From: Lonicera japonica
Lineage: Eukaryota; Streptophyta; Magnoliopsida; Dipsacales; Caprifoliaceae
Length of the DNA: 64,000 bases
NCBI GenBank assembly: GCA_021464415.1
Contig: CM038470.1
Location: forward strand, 32,416,122-32,480,121
Reading direction: 5' to 3'
The notes below the pieces were generated by a model. That model ran no database searches, was not told the origin of the DNA, and saw only the letters and a program-made list of their open reading frames with translations. Shown piece by piece: positions 11,817 through 23,400 of the stretch. Position numbers and translations under genes: made by a program. Within the stretch, counting starts at the first letter, position 1. Every line of letters begins with the position of its first letter.

Positions 11817-13400
11817 TGTGAGAATTCACGAATGCGCCCCCTGGGTCCCAACCTTGAATTGGGTCTGAAACATCGAAAGAATATTTGTTGATTCATTTTA
11901 TAAGGTGATAGTTCATATCATGTATCCCTCTATCTTATTCTGGATGCAGGGGGTTTATTCAGAGTAGCCAATACGTTTTACGAGAAAATGAACAAAATAG
12001 TTATATAAGAGAAAAAGATATAGATAAGCCTTTCTTTTACACGTTTGTCTACGAAATCAGGATTCTATTGGGTTTGGGAACTATATTACTGATTGGGAAG
12101 GTGTTAAGCACTCGTTCGGCCCTTTCGGTCTTTAGTGGTCTTCTATATGTTTATTCTATGTTTGAAAAACTTTGATACTTTTACTGATATTCTACTACTT
12201 TTTGGAAATATCTCATGAAAACCCAATTTTAGGGAAAATGGGGAAAATTATAAAAACCTTGTATTTTGTGATCCGATTTTTGGTTTTCCCAAAGTATGAT
12301 TTTGGTTTTGTCAAACTCTGATTATTAGTAACAAAATTATATTTTATCAGTTTGAAAATATGGTATTGATTTGGTATTTTTTTTCCTTAGATAACAATAT
12401 CAATTATCTCGTTCGGTTAATTTTAGAAAAGATCAAATCTTTATCGGAATTGATTTAATGTGGAATTGAACTCTTAAAGGGAATGAATTAAATACATTAC
12501 AATCTACATGGGAGACATAATGTATCCAAATTTTAATTTATAAGTAAGCTTTATTTGTCCAAATTTTAAAAACCTGGTTTATTTGGACAATAATGACCTT
12601 ACTTCTTCTGGTTTTACAAATGGTTTTAATAGGGTTTTAAAAATGGTAAATTATCAGTAACTTGACAATAAATTTATCCAACTAAAAAGTGGGCGAAAAG
12701 TAGGTACGAAAAGTTTACATTGCAAATAATCGAAAACACATATGCAAATACAATGTAATTTCTAGAAGGAACTTTAGTTACCTTCCAGTCGATATATAAT
12801 AAAAATAAGATATTGAAAATATAGTACGGCAGAGAGATCTTCGGCGGATGCCAACTTGTCTTATAGTACAGCAGAAAGATCTCCAGCAAATGCCAACTTG
12901 TCTTCTTTAAATATTTTTAGCGATTCGATTTCAGAATATAACACTCTGGGTGTCGAGGATGGATTTGAGAATCCATCAAAAATTTGACAATTATAGAAGA
13001 CGAACTTGTGACAGCTTAAAAACCAGAAAATTTGTGGGAGTAATAGAATTTTCGAGGTAAAAATCTTGTCCTTAAACCAATGGGGGTACATGCCTATATA
13101 TAGTGCTATGAGGGTTTGTCGCACAATAAACCACAATAGTGGGCAATTTGTCGTGCGACAAATGCATTTATCGAGCAACAAACGGCTGAAGTGATGGGTT
13201 CTGATAGACTGATGTACCAAAAAGTGGTTGGTTTGTATCTAGAAGAGTTTGTCGTGCGACAAACCCATCTAGTTGGCCTGTTTGTTGTGCTATAAACTCA
13301 TCTGAAGTGTACTTTAGTGTGTGGGTGAGTTCCGGACTCAATGTGCACTTTTTGAGAGCTTATTGGGTTCTTGCGGGGGTCGAGAATTAGGGTGCTTGCA
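11817..13400 (-). mobile_element. Solo LTR of Tat family X (reverse)
   Basis: Read on the minus strand it starts TGCAAGCACCCTAATTCTCGACCC and ends GTGAGAATTCAC-type sequence, paralleling the 5' LTR at 41906-43462 (TGTAGACACCCC...GATTCTCACA). Length 1584 bp against 1557 bp. It contains the family's conserved segment around gggaaggtgttaagcactcg and decayed copies of the TTGTCGCGCGACAA palindrome near 13145-13290, mostly with TG or CA where CG stood. Flanking 5-mers (caccc, gcccc) form only a degenerate target duplication, but copy 1 of the host repeat gives the empty site. Confidence 0.75.
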
Positions 13401-13523
13401 GCCCCCTTATTGAAAAACTCAGATTATCCATCGCATATGTAAAAAAGTTATCATTAATAAACTTCTCTAAAATGTAGTGGTTTAATTTGTCTAGTAAAAC
13501 ATAAACTACTCCCCTTTGATATG

Positions 13524-14385
13524 TGATGGTGTAAGTTAACAACTAAATTTTCTCCTTCAATCACGAGCTGACACGTGGCTATCCAAACCAGCGATCATGC
13601 CTATCTAGACAGAGGGAGCTTAGAGGAGCCTTGTTTGACCACTAAAGGGAAAGTGCAGCTTCCCATATGCTGGATGCTTGCTCAAGAGTCAATCGCGCAC
13701 AACAAAATATGGAGCTCTATCGTTTAACCACTCTGGCAGAGTAGTTGATGAACGGTATGGGCGATTTCTATCTACTCTGCAAAACACACAGAACCTCCAT
13801 CACCTTCATTAAATGCATACCAACTACATTTAATGCACCGAAATTCACGGAGAAGCAAGGTCAGAGTTGGTGATGATCGAAGCATGGCTTCAGACCTGCT
13901 CTGGAAGCTCTGGTCACACGTTTCCTCCCAGTCATATATATATATATAAGAAGCATTTACTTTTCTCAACTACCCTAACAACAATCAGACAAACCTAAGA
14001 ACCAGAGAATTAACTCAACAAGAGAGCATCCATCATTCAATAGCAAGGAGATAAGAGAGAATTAGAAGCTCAAAATACTCATTAAAGCTCCTCGAATAGG
14101 GAAGCCAGAACTCGTGTAGCTCATGTGTACTTTTATTGTAATATGAGGATAGAATAGAGTAACTTTTGTGAGTTTGTAATAGTTGTTCGTTTATCATCAA
14201 TATAAAGCAAACCGAGCTCCTAGCTCTATTCCACAGAGAAAGACTAACTCGTATCTTCATACGAGGCCAACCTCCTCTCTATATATCTTTGACTTTGTTG
14301 GTTCATTGCATTTATTATATTAATCATTTGATCTGATCATTTGACTGTGAGGTCTAAAATACTTTTCCAGTTTTTAGCATTAACA
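13524..14385 (+). mobile_element. Copia-type solo LTR, 862 bp
   Basis: It starts TGATGGTGTAAGTTAACA, ends GCATTAACA, and is flanked by the perfect 5-bp duplication ATATG (13519-13523, 14386-14390). The homologous site in the other repeat copy (near 1275) has a single ATATG and no insert. It contains a TATATATATA promoter-like run near 13933 and a polyadenylation-like AATATAAAG near 14200. The Copia label rests on length, termini and 5-bp duplication. Confidence 0.8.
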
Positions 14386-14449
14386 ATATGTACGACGAGA
14401 TAAAAAGTTAAAGAAACAGTTAAAATTTCCATGATGACTCACTCCACTG

Positions 14450-14575
14450 ATATCTTTGTTCTGCTTAGATCTTCCCTTTTCTAAAAAAAATAAAATAAAT
14501 ATTTAATACGTTAGCCATCGGCTCACACAATATTAAATAGGCGTATGCCTTGTTATTGAGGTGCTCAAGCGTCGT
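14450..14575 (+). pseudogene. U2: Diverged U2 snRNA relic upstream of U1
   Basis: 14512-14538 (CCATCGGCTCACACAATATTAAAT) and 14558-14575 (attgaggtgctcaagcg) are clear U2 segments. Upstream, ATATCTTTGTTCTGCTTAGATC at 14450 resembles the U2 5' end, and the distance from AGATC to CCATCGG differs from U2 by only one base, so the relic probably covers the whole 5' half. The Sm region is deleted. It lies about 620 bp upstream of the intact-looking U1 gene in the same orientation. Confidence 0.6.
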
Positions 14576-14994
14576 ATTTTTGGGTCTCCCTTTTTGGTGA
14601 TTTGTTTGCTTATGTCAAAGTTTTACCTCTTAAGAGTGTCTCAATAACCTTTTGCAGTTTAGTGCTACATGTGACTAAAATTTATCTGATAAAAATTATT
14701 ATAAAAATAGAATAAAAATCAGAGGCTTTCTTTTATGTTATTTATTATCTCTGAATCTGATTTTTCTTGCTTTTTTGGGGTCTCCCTTTTTCATGATTTG
14801 TTTGTTGCCTTTTTGGTGTTCTAAGCTAATTAATCAGACAAGATTATTTTATGCAAAATCTAAAGTAGTGTGTCTTGTCGTGATAATTTACTCTTAAAAT
14901 GTGCAAAAGAAAATATTCCTAGGCAGTAAACAACATGAACAAAATCTCAAGTAGTGTGTCAATCTACGGATGCTATTTCGCTTTGTTGCTTACC

Positions 14995-15044
14995 GTCCCA
15001 CATCGAAATGTATGAGAGGGGAGGTGAAAGATAGTGTATAAAAT
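14995..15044 (+). promoter_or_regulatory. U1 snRNA promoter: perfect USE plus TATA
   Basis: 14995-15005 is GTCCCACATCG, an exact plant upstream sequence element. 15037-15044 is TATAAAAT. The USE-TATA gap (31 bp) and the TATA-to-start distance (about 24 bp) are those of Pol II-transcribed plant snRNA genes. Confidence 0.85.
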
Positions 15045-15067
15045 AGAATGCAATAGCATCTTAGAAC

Positions 15068-15229
15068 ATACTTACCTGGATGGGGTCAATGGGTGATCAA
15101 GAAAGCCTATGGCCTAGGTTAATGACTTTCATTGCACTTTGGAAGGGTGCTTGCCTAAGGTCTACCCAAGCGGTGGAGCCTACATCATAATTTGTGGCAT
15201 TGGGGTTTTGCGTTCGCGCAGCCCTCTCC
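15068..15229 (+). ncRNA. U1: U1 spliceosomal snRNA, possibly functional
   Basis: A 162-nt U1 gene. The 5' end ATACTTACCTG pairs with intron 5' splice sites. Stem-loop I with GATCAAGAA (15095-15103) is the U1-70K site, and loop II keeps the U1A heptamer ATTGCAC (15131-15137). The Sm site AATTTGTGG is at 15189-15197, and the final stem-loop TTTGCGTTCGCGCAG is complete. Stem II differs from the usual CCTCC/GGAGG form on both sides (CTTTC with GGAAG), so pairing is retained, as expected under selection. USE, TATA and 3' box are all present. One change in stem-loop I (AAGCC for AGGCC) might weaken it. Expression cannot be judged from sequence. Confidence 0.85.
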
Positions 15230-15242
15230 AATATAAGTTTAA
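15229..15242 (+). terminator. Plant snRNA 3' box after U1
   Basis: CA followed by five bases and AGTTTAA (15236-15242) exactly fits the plant snRNA 3'-end signal CA(N3-10)AGTNNAA. The other U1 copies in the window were not seen to keep it. Confidence 0.8.
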
Positions 15243-15418
15243 ATCTTGTGTTATCTTTTTGTAGATTTCAATTACTTTTGAAAGAAATGTTACTTTACAT
15301 GAAATCTATATATATGTTTAAAGAATTATAATTTTTATTTCCTTGAGAAATGCTTTGCCATTGAAATAAATCGTAAAAGCTATTATGCGACTGGATATGG
15401 TACGTCTAAGCTAAGGTT

Positions 15419-15788
15419 TTGCTATGGACCCATGCTCGCATATCTGAAATGACATGATTTGTGCTTTCGCTAGAATAAACAAGTGCTAACTTCTTTCAAA
15501 AACTTGAACCAACTGAGCCACAATAGTCAAGTAATAAACAAGGGCAAGTTATTATGAATTGAAGCAAAACTGTCACTATAATTGATCGCTAGCCTTAACG
15601 AGTACCAAATACCTCATATTGGTGCTGCCGTAAAAAGTCTATATAGCAAGTTTCTCTAAAATCCCATATCAAAATGCGCGCATGGGAAGTGGAGATTTGA
15701 CTGAGGCAATTATAGGTCGTCAAGTAGTCGGTTGTGAAACCCACAGCCGTGTGCTCACTTCAGTCAGAGGCATACGTCTATTTGTCAT
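15419..15788. other. Unclassified insertion of about 370 bp
   Basis: Copy 1 of the repeat passes directly from ctaaattttggt to agggtctctc, while this copy carries about 370 extra bases between the same words. No terminal repeats, poly-A tail, A/B boxes or coding frame were recognised. It may be a decayed non-autonomous transposon, or copy 1 may have a deletion. Confidence 0.5.
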
Positions 15789-15839
15789 GCGGTCTCTCTT
15801 TTTGTAGAGATAGTTCCGGTTCAAATGTTGAAGTGTTGT

Positions 15840-16585
15840 TGTGACGCCCTGAGTGATGAGTACTCCCTTGTGTGGAGGAATGGTAGCTCGAGCGATGAAT
15901 ACTCCCTTGTGTGGAGGAATGGTAGCTCAAAGGGGGCATCCCACACCGGAAGTTGGGGGATCCTTGGAAACCCATATAAGTAAGATATGGTCGCTAATTA
16001 AGTACGAGGCCTTTTGGGTAGCTCACTGGCTTCGGATCCCATGAGAACTCCGAAGTTAAGCGTGCTTGGACCAAAGAAATCCAGGGATGGGTGACCCCCT
16101 GGGAAGCTGGTCGTGAGCTCCTAGAAACAAAGCCGTGAGGGTAGATGTCCTGGGGCTGAGGCCTGTCTAGGACGCTACCCAGAGCGAACAATATCGTACT
16201 GAGGTGGGACCGGGTCGTTACAAATGGTATCAGAGCGAACCCCACAGAGTACGGTGTGTCGACGAGGACGTCGATTCCCTTGGGGGGAAGGTTGTGACGC
16301 CCTGAGTGATGAGTACTCCCTTGTGTGGAGGAATGGTAGCTCAAAGGGGGCATCCCACACTGGAAGTTGGGGGATCCTTGGAGACCCATATAAGTAAGAT
16401 ATGGTCGCTAATTAAGTACAAGGCCTTTTGGGTAGCTCACTGGCTTCGGATGCCATGAGAACTCCGAAGTTAAGCGTGCTTGGACCAGAGAAATCCAGGG
16501 ATGGGTGATGTCCTGGGGCTGAGGCCTGTCTAGGACGCTACCCAGAGCGGACAATATCGTACTGAGGTGGGACCGGGTCGTTACA
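15840..16585 (+). mobile_element. Cassandra TRIM retrotransposon
   Basis: A complete 746-bp element flanked by the perfect 5-bp duplication GTTGT (15835-15839, 16586-16590). The left LTR is 15840-16222 and the right LTR 16293-16585; both start TGTGACGCCC and end GTTACA. Between them lie a methionine-tRNA-type primer binding site TGGTATCAGAGC (16225-16236) and the purine tract GGGGGGAAGG (16282-16291). Each LTR carries a 5S rRNA-like domain, the hallmark of Cassandra. The left LTR has a 39-bp tandem duplication near 15852-15930. The right LTR lacks about 51 bp in and after its 5S domain. There is no protein; Cassandra depends on enzymes of other retrotransposons. Confidence 0.92.
16010..16122 (+). 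other. 5S rRNA-like domain in the left Cassandra LTR
   Basis: GGATCCCATGAGAACTCC (16034-16051), the A-box region AAGTTAAGCGTGCTTGG (16053-16069) and the C-box region GGGATGGGTGACCCCCTGGG (16084-16103) match plant 5S rRNA and its internal Pol III promoter. It is part of the transposon and is not a ribosomal gene. The right LTR copy is cut just after GATGGGTGA (16500-16509), which removes the rest of the C box. Confidence 0.85.
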
Positions 16586-16805
16586 GTTGTGGTAAGTTTT
16601 TATCGTAAAAAGGGTTAGCGTCGTAACAATTAGTGATTCCGACCTTTCATTTGGATTTGTGAATGGAAGAGTCTTCGATATAATCTTTGAACCTTCGATT
16701 TTGTTATCTGCGAATGCAACTGTGGTACTGGCGTTGTTGAATTTGTGCATTGTGAATAATTAATTAAAGTAATATCAACCTTTGATTTCGTTGATTTATG
16801 TTATT

Positions 16806-17727
16806 TATGCACAAATAATTTCTTCAATTCACAAGCTCTAATAACCGGTGAAATGCGAAACAATTAGAATTGTTATATTCTAAAAGCTAAAAGTGATAAG
16901 CAGGAATTTGAGTAGGATAAGAATTCATAACATAAAAGACCAAATAGAGTAGGATAAGATTGCAAATCCACCCCGTCATTTACACTTTGATAATTAATAT
17001 AGATGTGTTCTTGTTTCGGTTTAGCTGCAGCTGATCTTCCAATTTTTGCTGTGATATATGAAATATTTTAACACAAACACAATATTAGAAGTCTTTTATA
17101 CAATCCAATAGAAACATTGATTATAATTACATATTACAATAATATTCCATGAGGTTTCAATTTCAGTTTATTAAATTAGGTCTAACTAAAATTAGCCAAA
17201 TTTATTAAAATTATGGCTCACTAAAATTAGGGCCAAATGTATTAAAATTGGAGCTAAAGTTATTAAGGTATTAACTAAGAAATCTCACAACCAACAATAA
17301 GCAAAAGATAGAAAGAAAGATCAAAAAAATAACAATATGGAACATCAAACAATAAAATGTACACAAAATTAACAAGAAAAAAGAGAGTTATTAATGTATT
17401 AAACTAAGTAACTAATTAACCTTGAGAGGGTGAGACTTGAAAAGGAGAGAAAAAGTGGAAGTGCCGGGTGCGAGTAGTGTGCTGGACGTTGGTCGGAGAT
17501 CCGTGGACGTGAAGAGCAAAAGAGGAGAAAAAATATGAACCTTAACCTCTCAATGTCACTGCGCACCCGGGCAAAAGATAAGGCTTGAAATCTGAGATTG
17601 ATATACTACAACTGACCTGACAATTTTTATTTTATGTACTTTTCTAAGCTTGTTTTCATAAAAGACCTCCAAATGTTAATGACATCACAATTTTATTTAT
17701 ATTATATATATACAGTACTTTTCCTAC
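16806..17727. other. No recognisable feature
   Basis: AT-rich single-copy-looking DNA between the end of the snRNA duplication and the inverted-repeat transposon. No gene or repeat end was identified. Confidence 0.5.
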
Positions 17728-18290
17728 AAGGACCAAAACTTACGGATTGGTTTCGGTCCACGGTCAACTCTCCAAAAGTAAGTAGTGTTATCTTTGTAGC
17801 CAAACAGCAGCAGCAACTTTCAATTAAAACAAAAAGACCAAATAAATCCTTTTTTCCCCTCCTCCCTACAGAATAACATGCTCTTAGTATCTCTCTCTCC
17901 TCCAATACCACTCCTGCGCTCAGCTCTTTCTCTCTTCTCTCTCACTTCCGATGGGCATTACGCTGAAGCTCTCTCTTGGCATTTCATTCTTGGTACAAAT
18001 AAGGTATTTTCTTCTCTATCTATGTCTCACATTCCATTTTCAGATCTAGGCTTAGAAATCTACGGCTTCCAATTTGTTGGTTTCAACTTCGAATTTGTAC
18101 ATGATATCTGTTGGTTTTGACTTCGAATTTATTTTACACATTGTATCTATTGGTTTCGAATTTGTGAGCATGATATCTGAGCAATATATTTGTTTTACAC
18201 ATTGTATCTGTTGGTTTCGAATTTGTGGGCATGATATCTGTTGGTTTCAAATTTATGGGCAAGATATCTCTTGATTTCGAATTTATTGAA
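17728..18290 (+). repeat. Left inverted arm with internal subrepeats
   Basis: Inverted partner of 19870-20407. Between about 18070 and 18290 it contains a short tandem series built on gttggtttcgaatttgtggg followed by catgatatct, about five diverged copies, also present in the other arm. Confidence 0.75.
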
Positions 18291-19869
18291 CCCATTTAGA
18301 ATATAGGGCTTTCTCTTCTCTATTATGAGACAATCTTTGAAATAGATATAATTTTTGCTTTCTTCCTTCCTTGTGTCATTTGTTACAAATTCCAACTTAT
18401 TAAGTTATTGTAGTGTCCTCTTTATTAGTTTGAAGCTTCATTTGGATTTGTTTTTCATTGCGTGTGTTCTCGTTCCTTATTCTTGATATTCCAAATACAA
18501 AAATGGATAAGATTGGAGAAAAAACATGTTACATTGAATTGGTATAGAGGAAGTTGTATTGAATTGCTTATGAACTTATTAAAAATTCAACTGCTAAATT
18601 GACGTGCTCCCTGCTGGGTTTCATACATACACAAGCTGTTAGTTTTGTTTTATTTTAAAGATTCCATATGGCTTGCCGTGAATTGCTTATACTGGTTGAG
18701 CTCGCATTATTCCATTTTTTTGGTTTATACTTTTTCATTTAAAATGGCTTGCTTGTTTGGTGTAGATTAAAATGGATTCTTTATCAACCATGAAGGGTGA
18801 CAGAAATATTGAAATGGACGTCTGATTTGCGGTCAAAGGATATTTTTGCGGAGAATTATCGGATATGAAAATAACACTCTCAACACGAAGCATGAATTAG
18901 TTTTGTGAAAGATATTAACTGTTATATCTTTCATATTGTCTATTTATTTAGCGATAAAGTTCATGATGTAATGTATTGTTTGTAATGTAAAGGATTTCGA
19001 ATCATTTGGTCTTGTTAGTCATTTTTTCAAATACAATGGAACCATTTTGTATTATTATAATGATTTTTTGTTATGGAATGGCTTTAGAATCATTTGTTGC
19101 TACTATACAAACTGGTTTTAATAGAATGAAACCATTTGATTCAAAATACAGATTCCTTGGCAGTAGTAGCTCAGTTGCTGCTTCTTGCCTTTTTCTTCTG
19201 CATAATTGAAGCAGCCACATAGCAGATTTATTGTGGCTGATTCTTACTTTTTGTTCTTAGTTTTTGCTAGCATTTTCATTAAATAATCCACACTTTTAAA
19301 CCAAGCATTTTCATTCAAAAATCCACATTTTTAATCCAAGCATTTTCATTCAATAATCCACACTTTTAAACCAACACGCAAGCATTCTCATTCAAATATT
19401 CTATTTTAGTACAAACCTTCTTAAACAAAAATTGAAATGGGTTCCCAAACACACTAATACAATAGAGTAGAAGAACTACATCAACAAAATAAAACTAACA
19501 ATCTAAACTTATATCATCCTCATCTTCTGTTGATGAATCATTTACCATCTTCCAAATTTGCATCATTCTTGCTGGGGAGGGTCTACATATAAGAAAAAAT
19601 AGCAAAAAACTTTATTCATACTTAAATAACAAAATGTATTTATAAAATGAATAATAATTGAATTATTACTTACTAGTTCGTAAATGCTGGACAAATTTCT
19701 TTTATGTGATTGGTCCACTTTACCACTCTTATGGTAACGTCTAACTTTCCGATTTAATGCGAAGATAATCAACAAGCAAAAAAGGCAGAAAGAGAAAGGA
19801 GTAGATGTACTACTTTCAAGTGAAGCTAATAAGGCTCAGGGATGGATTGTTGATGGAGGTGATGATAAA
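18291..19869. other. Interior of the inverted-repeat transposon
   Basis: Nothing definite is seen. Short direct repeats of aatccacacttttaaaccaagcattttcatt occur at 19285-19380. A short minus-strand exon-like stretch near 19500-19575 encodes MMQIWKMVNDSSTEDEDD, which I do not recognise. Confidence 0.4.
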
Positions 19870-20407
19870 GATATTCCACAAATTTAAAACGAACAGATAT
19901 CATGCCCACAAATTCGAAACCAACAGATAGCGCACAAATTCGAAACCAACATATACAATGTGTAAAACAAATATATTGCCTAGATATCATGCTCACAAAT
20001 TCCAAACCAATAGATACAATGTGTAAAATAAATTCGAAGTCAAAACCAACAAATATCATGCACAAATTCAAAGTCAAAACCAACAAATTCGAAAAGAAAA
20101 GATAGAGAAGAAAATGGAATGTGGGACATAGAGATGAAAATACCTTGTATCGAGAATAAAATGACAAGAGAGAGCTTCAGCGTAATGCCTGTCAGAGGCA
20201 AGAGAGAGAGAGAGTTACGCGTAGAAGTGGTGTTGGAGGAGAGAGATATTAAGAGCATGTTATCCTATAGGGAGGAGGAGAAAAAAGGGATTTACTTGGC
20301 CTTCTTTTTAAGTGAAAGTTGCTGCTGCTGTTTGGCTACAAAGATAACACTACTTACTTTTGGAGAGTTGACCGTGGACTGAAACCAATCAGTAAGTTTC
20401 GGTCCTT
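19870..20407 (-). repeat. Right inverted arm of the DNA transposon
   Basis: Reverse-complement partner of 17728-18290. The two arms differ by scattered substitutions and small indels, which indicates an old element. Confidence 0.75.
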
Positions 20408-20432
20408 ACACGAAACGTACCATATATATATA

Positions 20433-23400
20433 TTACGAATTAATTTAAACCAGTTAATTTAATTAAGAAAAGTGCATTTTAGATTTTTCAGAAAAATTAA
20501 TTTGGCATGATTTACTCTATTTTATCAATAACGAATACATGTATAAGTGATACTCCATTAAATCATTACTTAATTAAAGCTCAATCAACTACACTTTACA
20601 AAACTTAATATTACACCATTCCCTCCGATCATATAAACCAATTATGAAACAATGTTTCCTAAATAAAAAAGGAGTCAACTTAGAGTGACACATATGAAAT
20701 CAAGTCATCCCTTTGAGGGACAATAACACAGGTCCGTGGTCCTCAGAGGTATCTAAGCTTTAATGCGCACCAAAACCAATGAGTGTACCAACAAAACTGC
20801 TTTGGAAAATGAGTGAGCTAAACACGGGCTCTGTAGGAAATAAAAGTTTTTCTATAAAAACATAACTAGTCAAGCACACACTGCATACAATATCGAAAAT
20901 AATAGAAAGCCATAAGATGCATTCAACTACTCCTTATATGTATGCCATGTACATATGTATGATACTATTTATACCAAAATACTATGATGCATATATCAAA
21001 ACTAATGATACATACTATGTACAACACATGATATATTCTCCCCAAAGGAAATTAGTATATGTAAACCATATATGTAAAATAATATCAAAATCCAACCAAA
21101 GGATAATAAACTAGTATATGCACTCATATTTCTACCATACCATATGTCCTCCTATAAGACTCACATCTCACTTTTCATAGCTAAAACCATGAGGCAAGAG
21201 AGCTCGAAAATAAAATCGTCCCTCGAGGACATATAGTCAACTATCTAGGATTTAAATCAACTTTGTATAATTGATAGTTCCTGTGGCTTGGGTAATTTTA
21301 CTCCCATGGCAATGACTCCCTACTACGGTCCATATAGTGGTAAGCCCCCAAGGCTAAGTAACTCATGCATGTAGCCACACATGATATGTCCCCCGAAGAC
21401 AAATATATTATTGTAGCCACCAAGGCTAAGATATTAGGAATTACTAACTAAATGGTACGATATGGTGCCAAATCATAAAACCATATAAATCTTAAACCAA
21501 TTGAGATATCAAGTATATGTGTCAAAAGAAGGGAATGCGTAAATATACTTATGTACTCAAACTAGATTGAAAAGTCCATCAACAACAACAATATAACAAT
21601 TTAAAATAAATGTATCCATATACCTCATAGGATACCCATGTAATTTGCACAAATTGCTCATTACTTTCATAATTTATCTTCTTGGTATTGGTTCTACTAC
21701 TTAAAAGTCTCTTACCCAATGCAATTATTTAGTACATATGTTGTATCCGATGTACATATCCCAAGTATATAACTAACAACATAAGCTTTTTAACATTACA
21801 ACACTCATATCATAATGATCTCCACATGGTACACATATTATCCCACCAAGTATTTTGCTTAAACCTTCATATATAGTTTCATTTAGAATAGTCCAACTTT
21901 ATAAGATACTTGTAAATTCCTTAGTATATGCATTTTATTAGCCCATATAATTGTTGGATATCATATAGGATATGAGTGAAGTTATATAACAAATACACAA
22001 GAAATCCATTCTAAGATTATGTTCCAAAATTTAGCGATAACATTGTCAAAAATATGGATTTTTATCAAATCTTTGTATATGTCAACAATTGGCATATGTA
22101 CATCATCTCCATCCCATTCACATGATTTATAGTTCATTCCTAGTACTAAATAATTACAAATTTACAGAATTTATACCACTTATATTTAGTATGTGCATAA
22201 TCTTGAAAACTAGTAGAAAAAGTTATCGAATTATGAGGTTTTTAGTCCGAATTATAAATTGGGTGTGTACAAACCGAATTGATTGCTGTAATAGGCTACA
22301 ATCAACATTTTTGACCTAAAATTCACTAATCTTGTTTTGATAATAACAATAAAATTGATGATGTGTAATTTAACTTATGAAATGTTTTTCAAGTATAGCC
22401 ACAATCATAAGATTTATCTTACGTGGCACAAAACCAACTAAACCGATGGTGAATTCAATCCTCTACAAATGTATTCCAAAATACATTAGTATTTTTCACT
22501 CACAACAACATGATCATAGCATTTTTACACTGCCATATCAATGAGGATCAAAAGCTCAAAGCAAGTGAAGAACCAAAAAAGCTTTCTAAGCTTTCGAAGA
22601 CTCATTTATTCTCAAATTGGGTGAGTATCTTAGATAAATGTAAAGTTACTTGTTTGATGATCATATATAGTTCAAATACATCATACATCATTGTTTGATT
22701 GATTAAAAACAAGTTTGAAACAAAATCCCTTTGAAAACATCATTCTTACAAAAATCGATTTCGAAATACATTCATATTTAATTCAAATGAACTTATTTTG
22801 AGTTTTCCCAAAAATAGGTGTCTTAGGAACATATTATTAAGGTCTCCAAAGCATTAGAATTGATTTTGGAGCTAAATTACAAAAGTCCAAAATTTGGGAT
22901 TTTGGCTGGCTGGACAGTGCTCATCAGTCAACTGATGGCCCTCAGTCGATTAATGAGTTTGGCTCAGTCGACAGCTGGACCAGAAACTAGCTGCTGGAGA
23001 TTTTAAAAATGTCTACTTTTGACCCATAAATTTTTATAATTGCTCTCAACGGCCATAAACTTTTTCTAGCTATAAATATGAGTTCCTAGACTCATTTTCA
23101 ACAACTTGAATCATCATACAATTATATTTTTCATATATCTAAAATATTCAAGTTTTCAAGCTTATGCATTGATCATATTTTTATTTCTTGAGCTATATAT
23201 TTTGATCAATCTTGATAACTCCAGTGTGAGCATTATTTGTAATCCTCAAATACACTTGAAAGTTATTGTACATTAGTGTTTGTCACCAAAACAATTTATT
23301 ATTCAAATTGCGAGAGGTTTTTCTCATAGAATAGCAAGATCATTTCTTGTGTTGAGTGTGGTGATAAAAATCACACTTGTTAAGTGTTGTGAGAAGAATA

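Larger units (their letters stand above)
11555..16805 (+). repeat. snRNA-unit segmental duplication, copy 2
   Basis: Paralogous to 960-1390 plus 8102-9230. The shared sequence is interrupted by a Tat solo LTR (11817-13400), a Copia solo LTR (13524-14385), an unclassified insertion of about 370 bp (15419-15788) and Cassandra (15840-16585). Removing these restores collinearity with copy 1, which lacks each of them. Confidence 0.8.
17728..20407. mobile_element. Long-TIR DNA transposon, Mutator-like
   Basis: The two ends are inverted copies of about 0.55 kb: 17728-18290 and 19870-20407, starting AAGGACC(A/G)AAACTTAC on either strand. Shared internal words include cagcagcagcaactttca, tccctataggataacatgct-like sequence and gacttcgaatttattttacac. 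The 1.6-kb interior has no transposase frame I could recognise. Long TIRs and lack of coding capacity suggest a non-autonomous Mutator-like element. The expected 9-bp target duplication was not found (ttttcctac against acacgaaac), so the exact ends or family are uncertain. Confidence 0.65.

Noticed and set aside
16010..16122. A genuine 5S rRNA gene
   Set aside because: It is a single copy within LTRs bounded by a target duplication, with diverged 5' and 3' parts; it is the Cassandra 5S-like domain.
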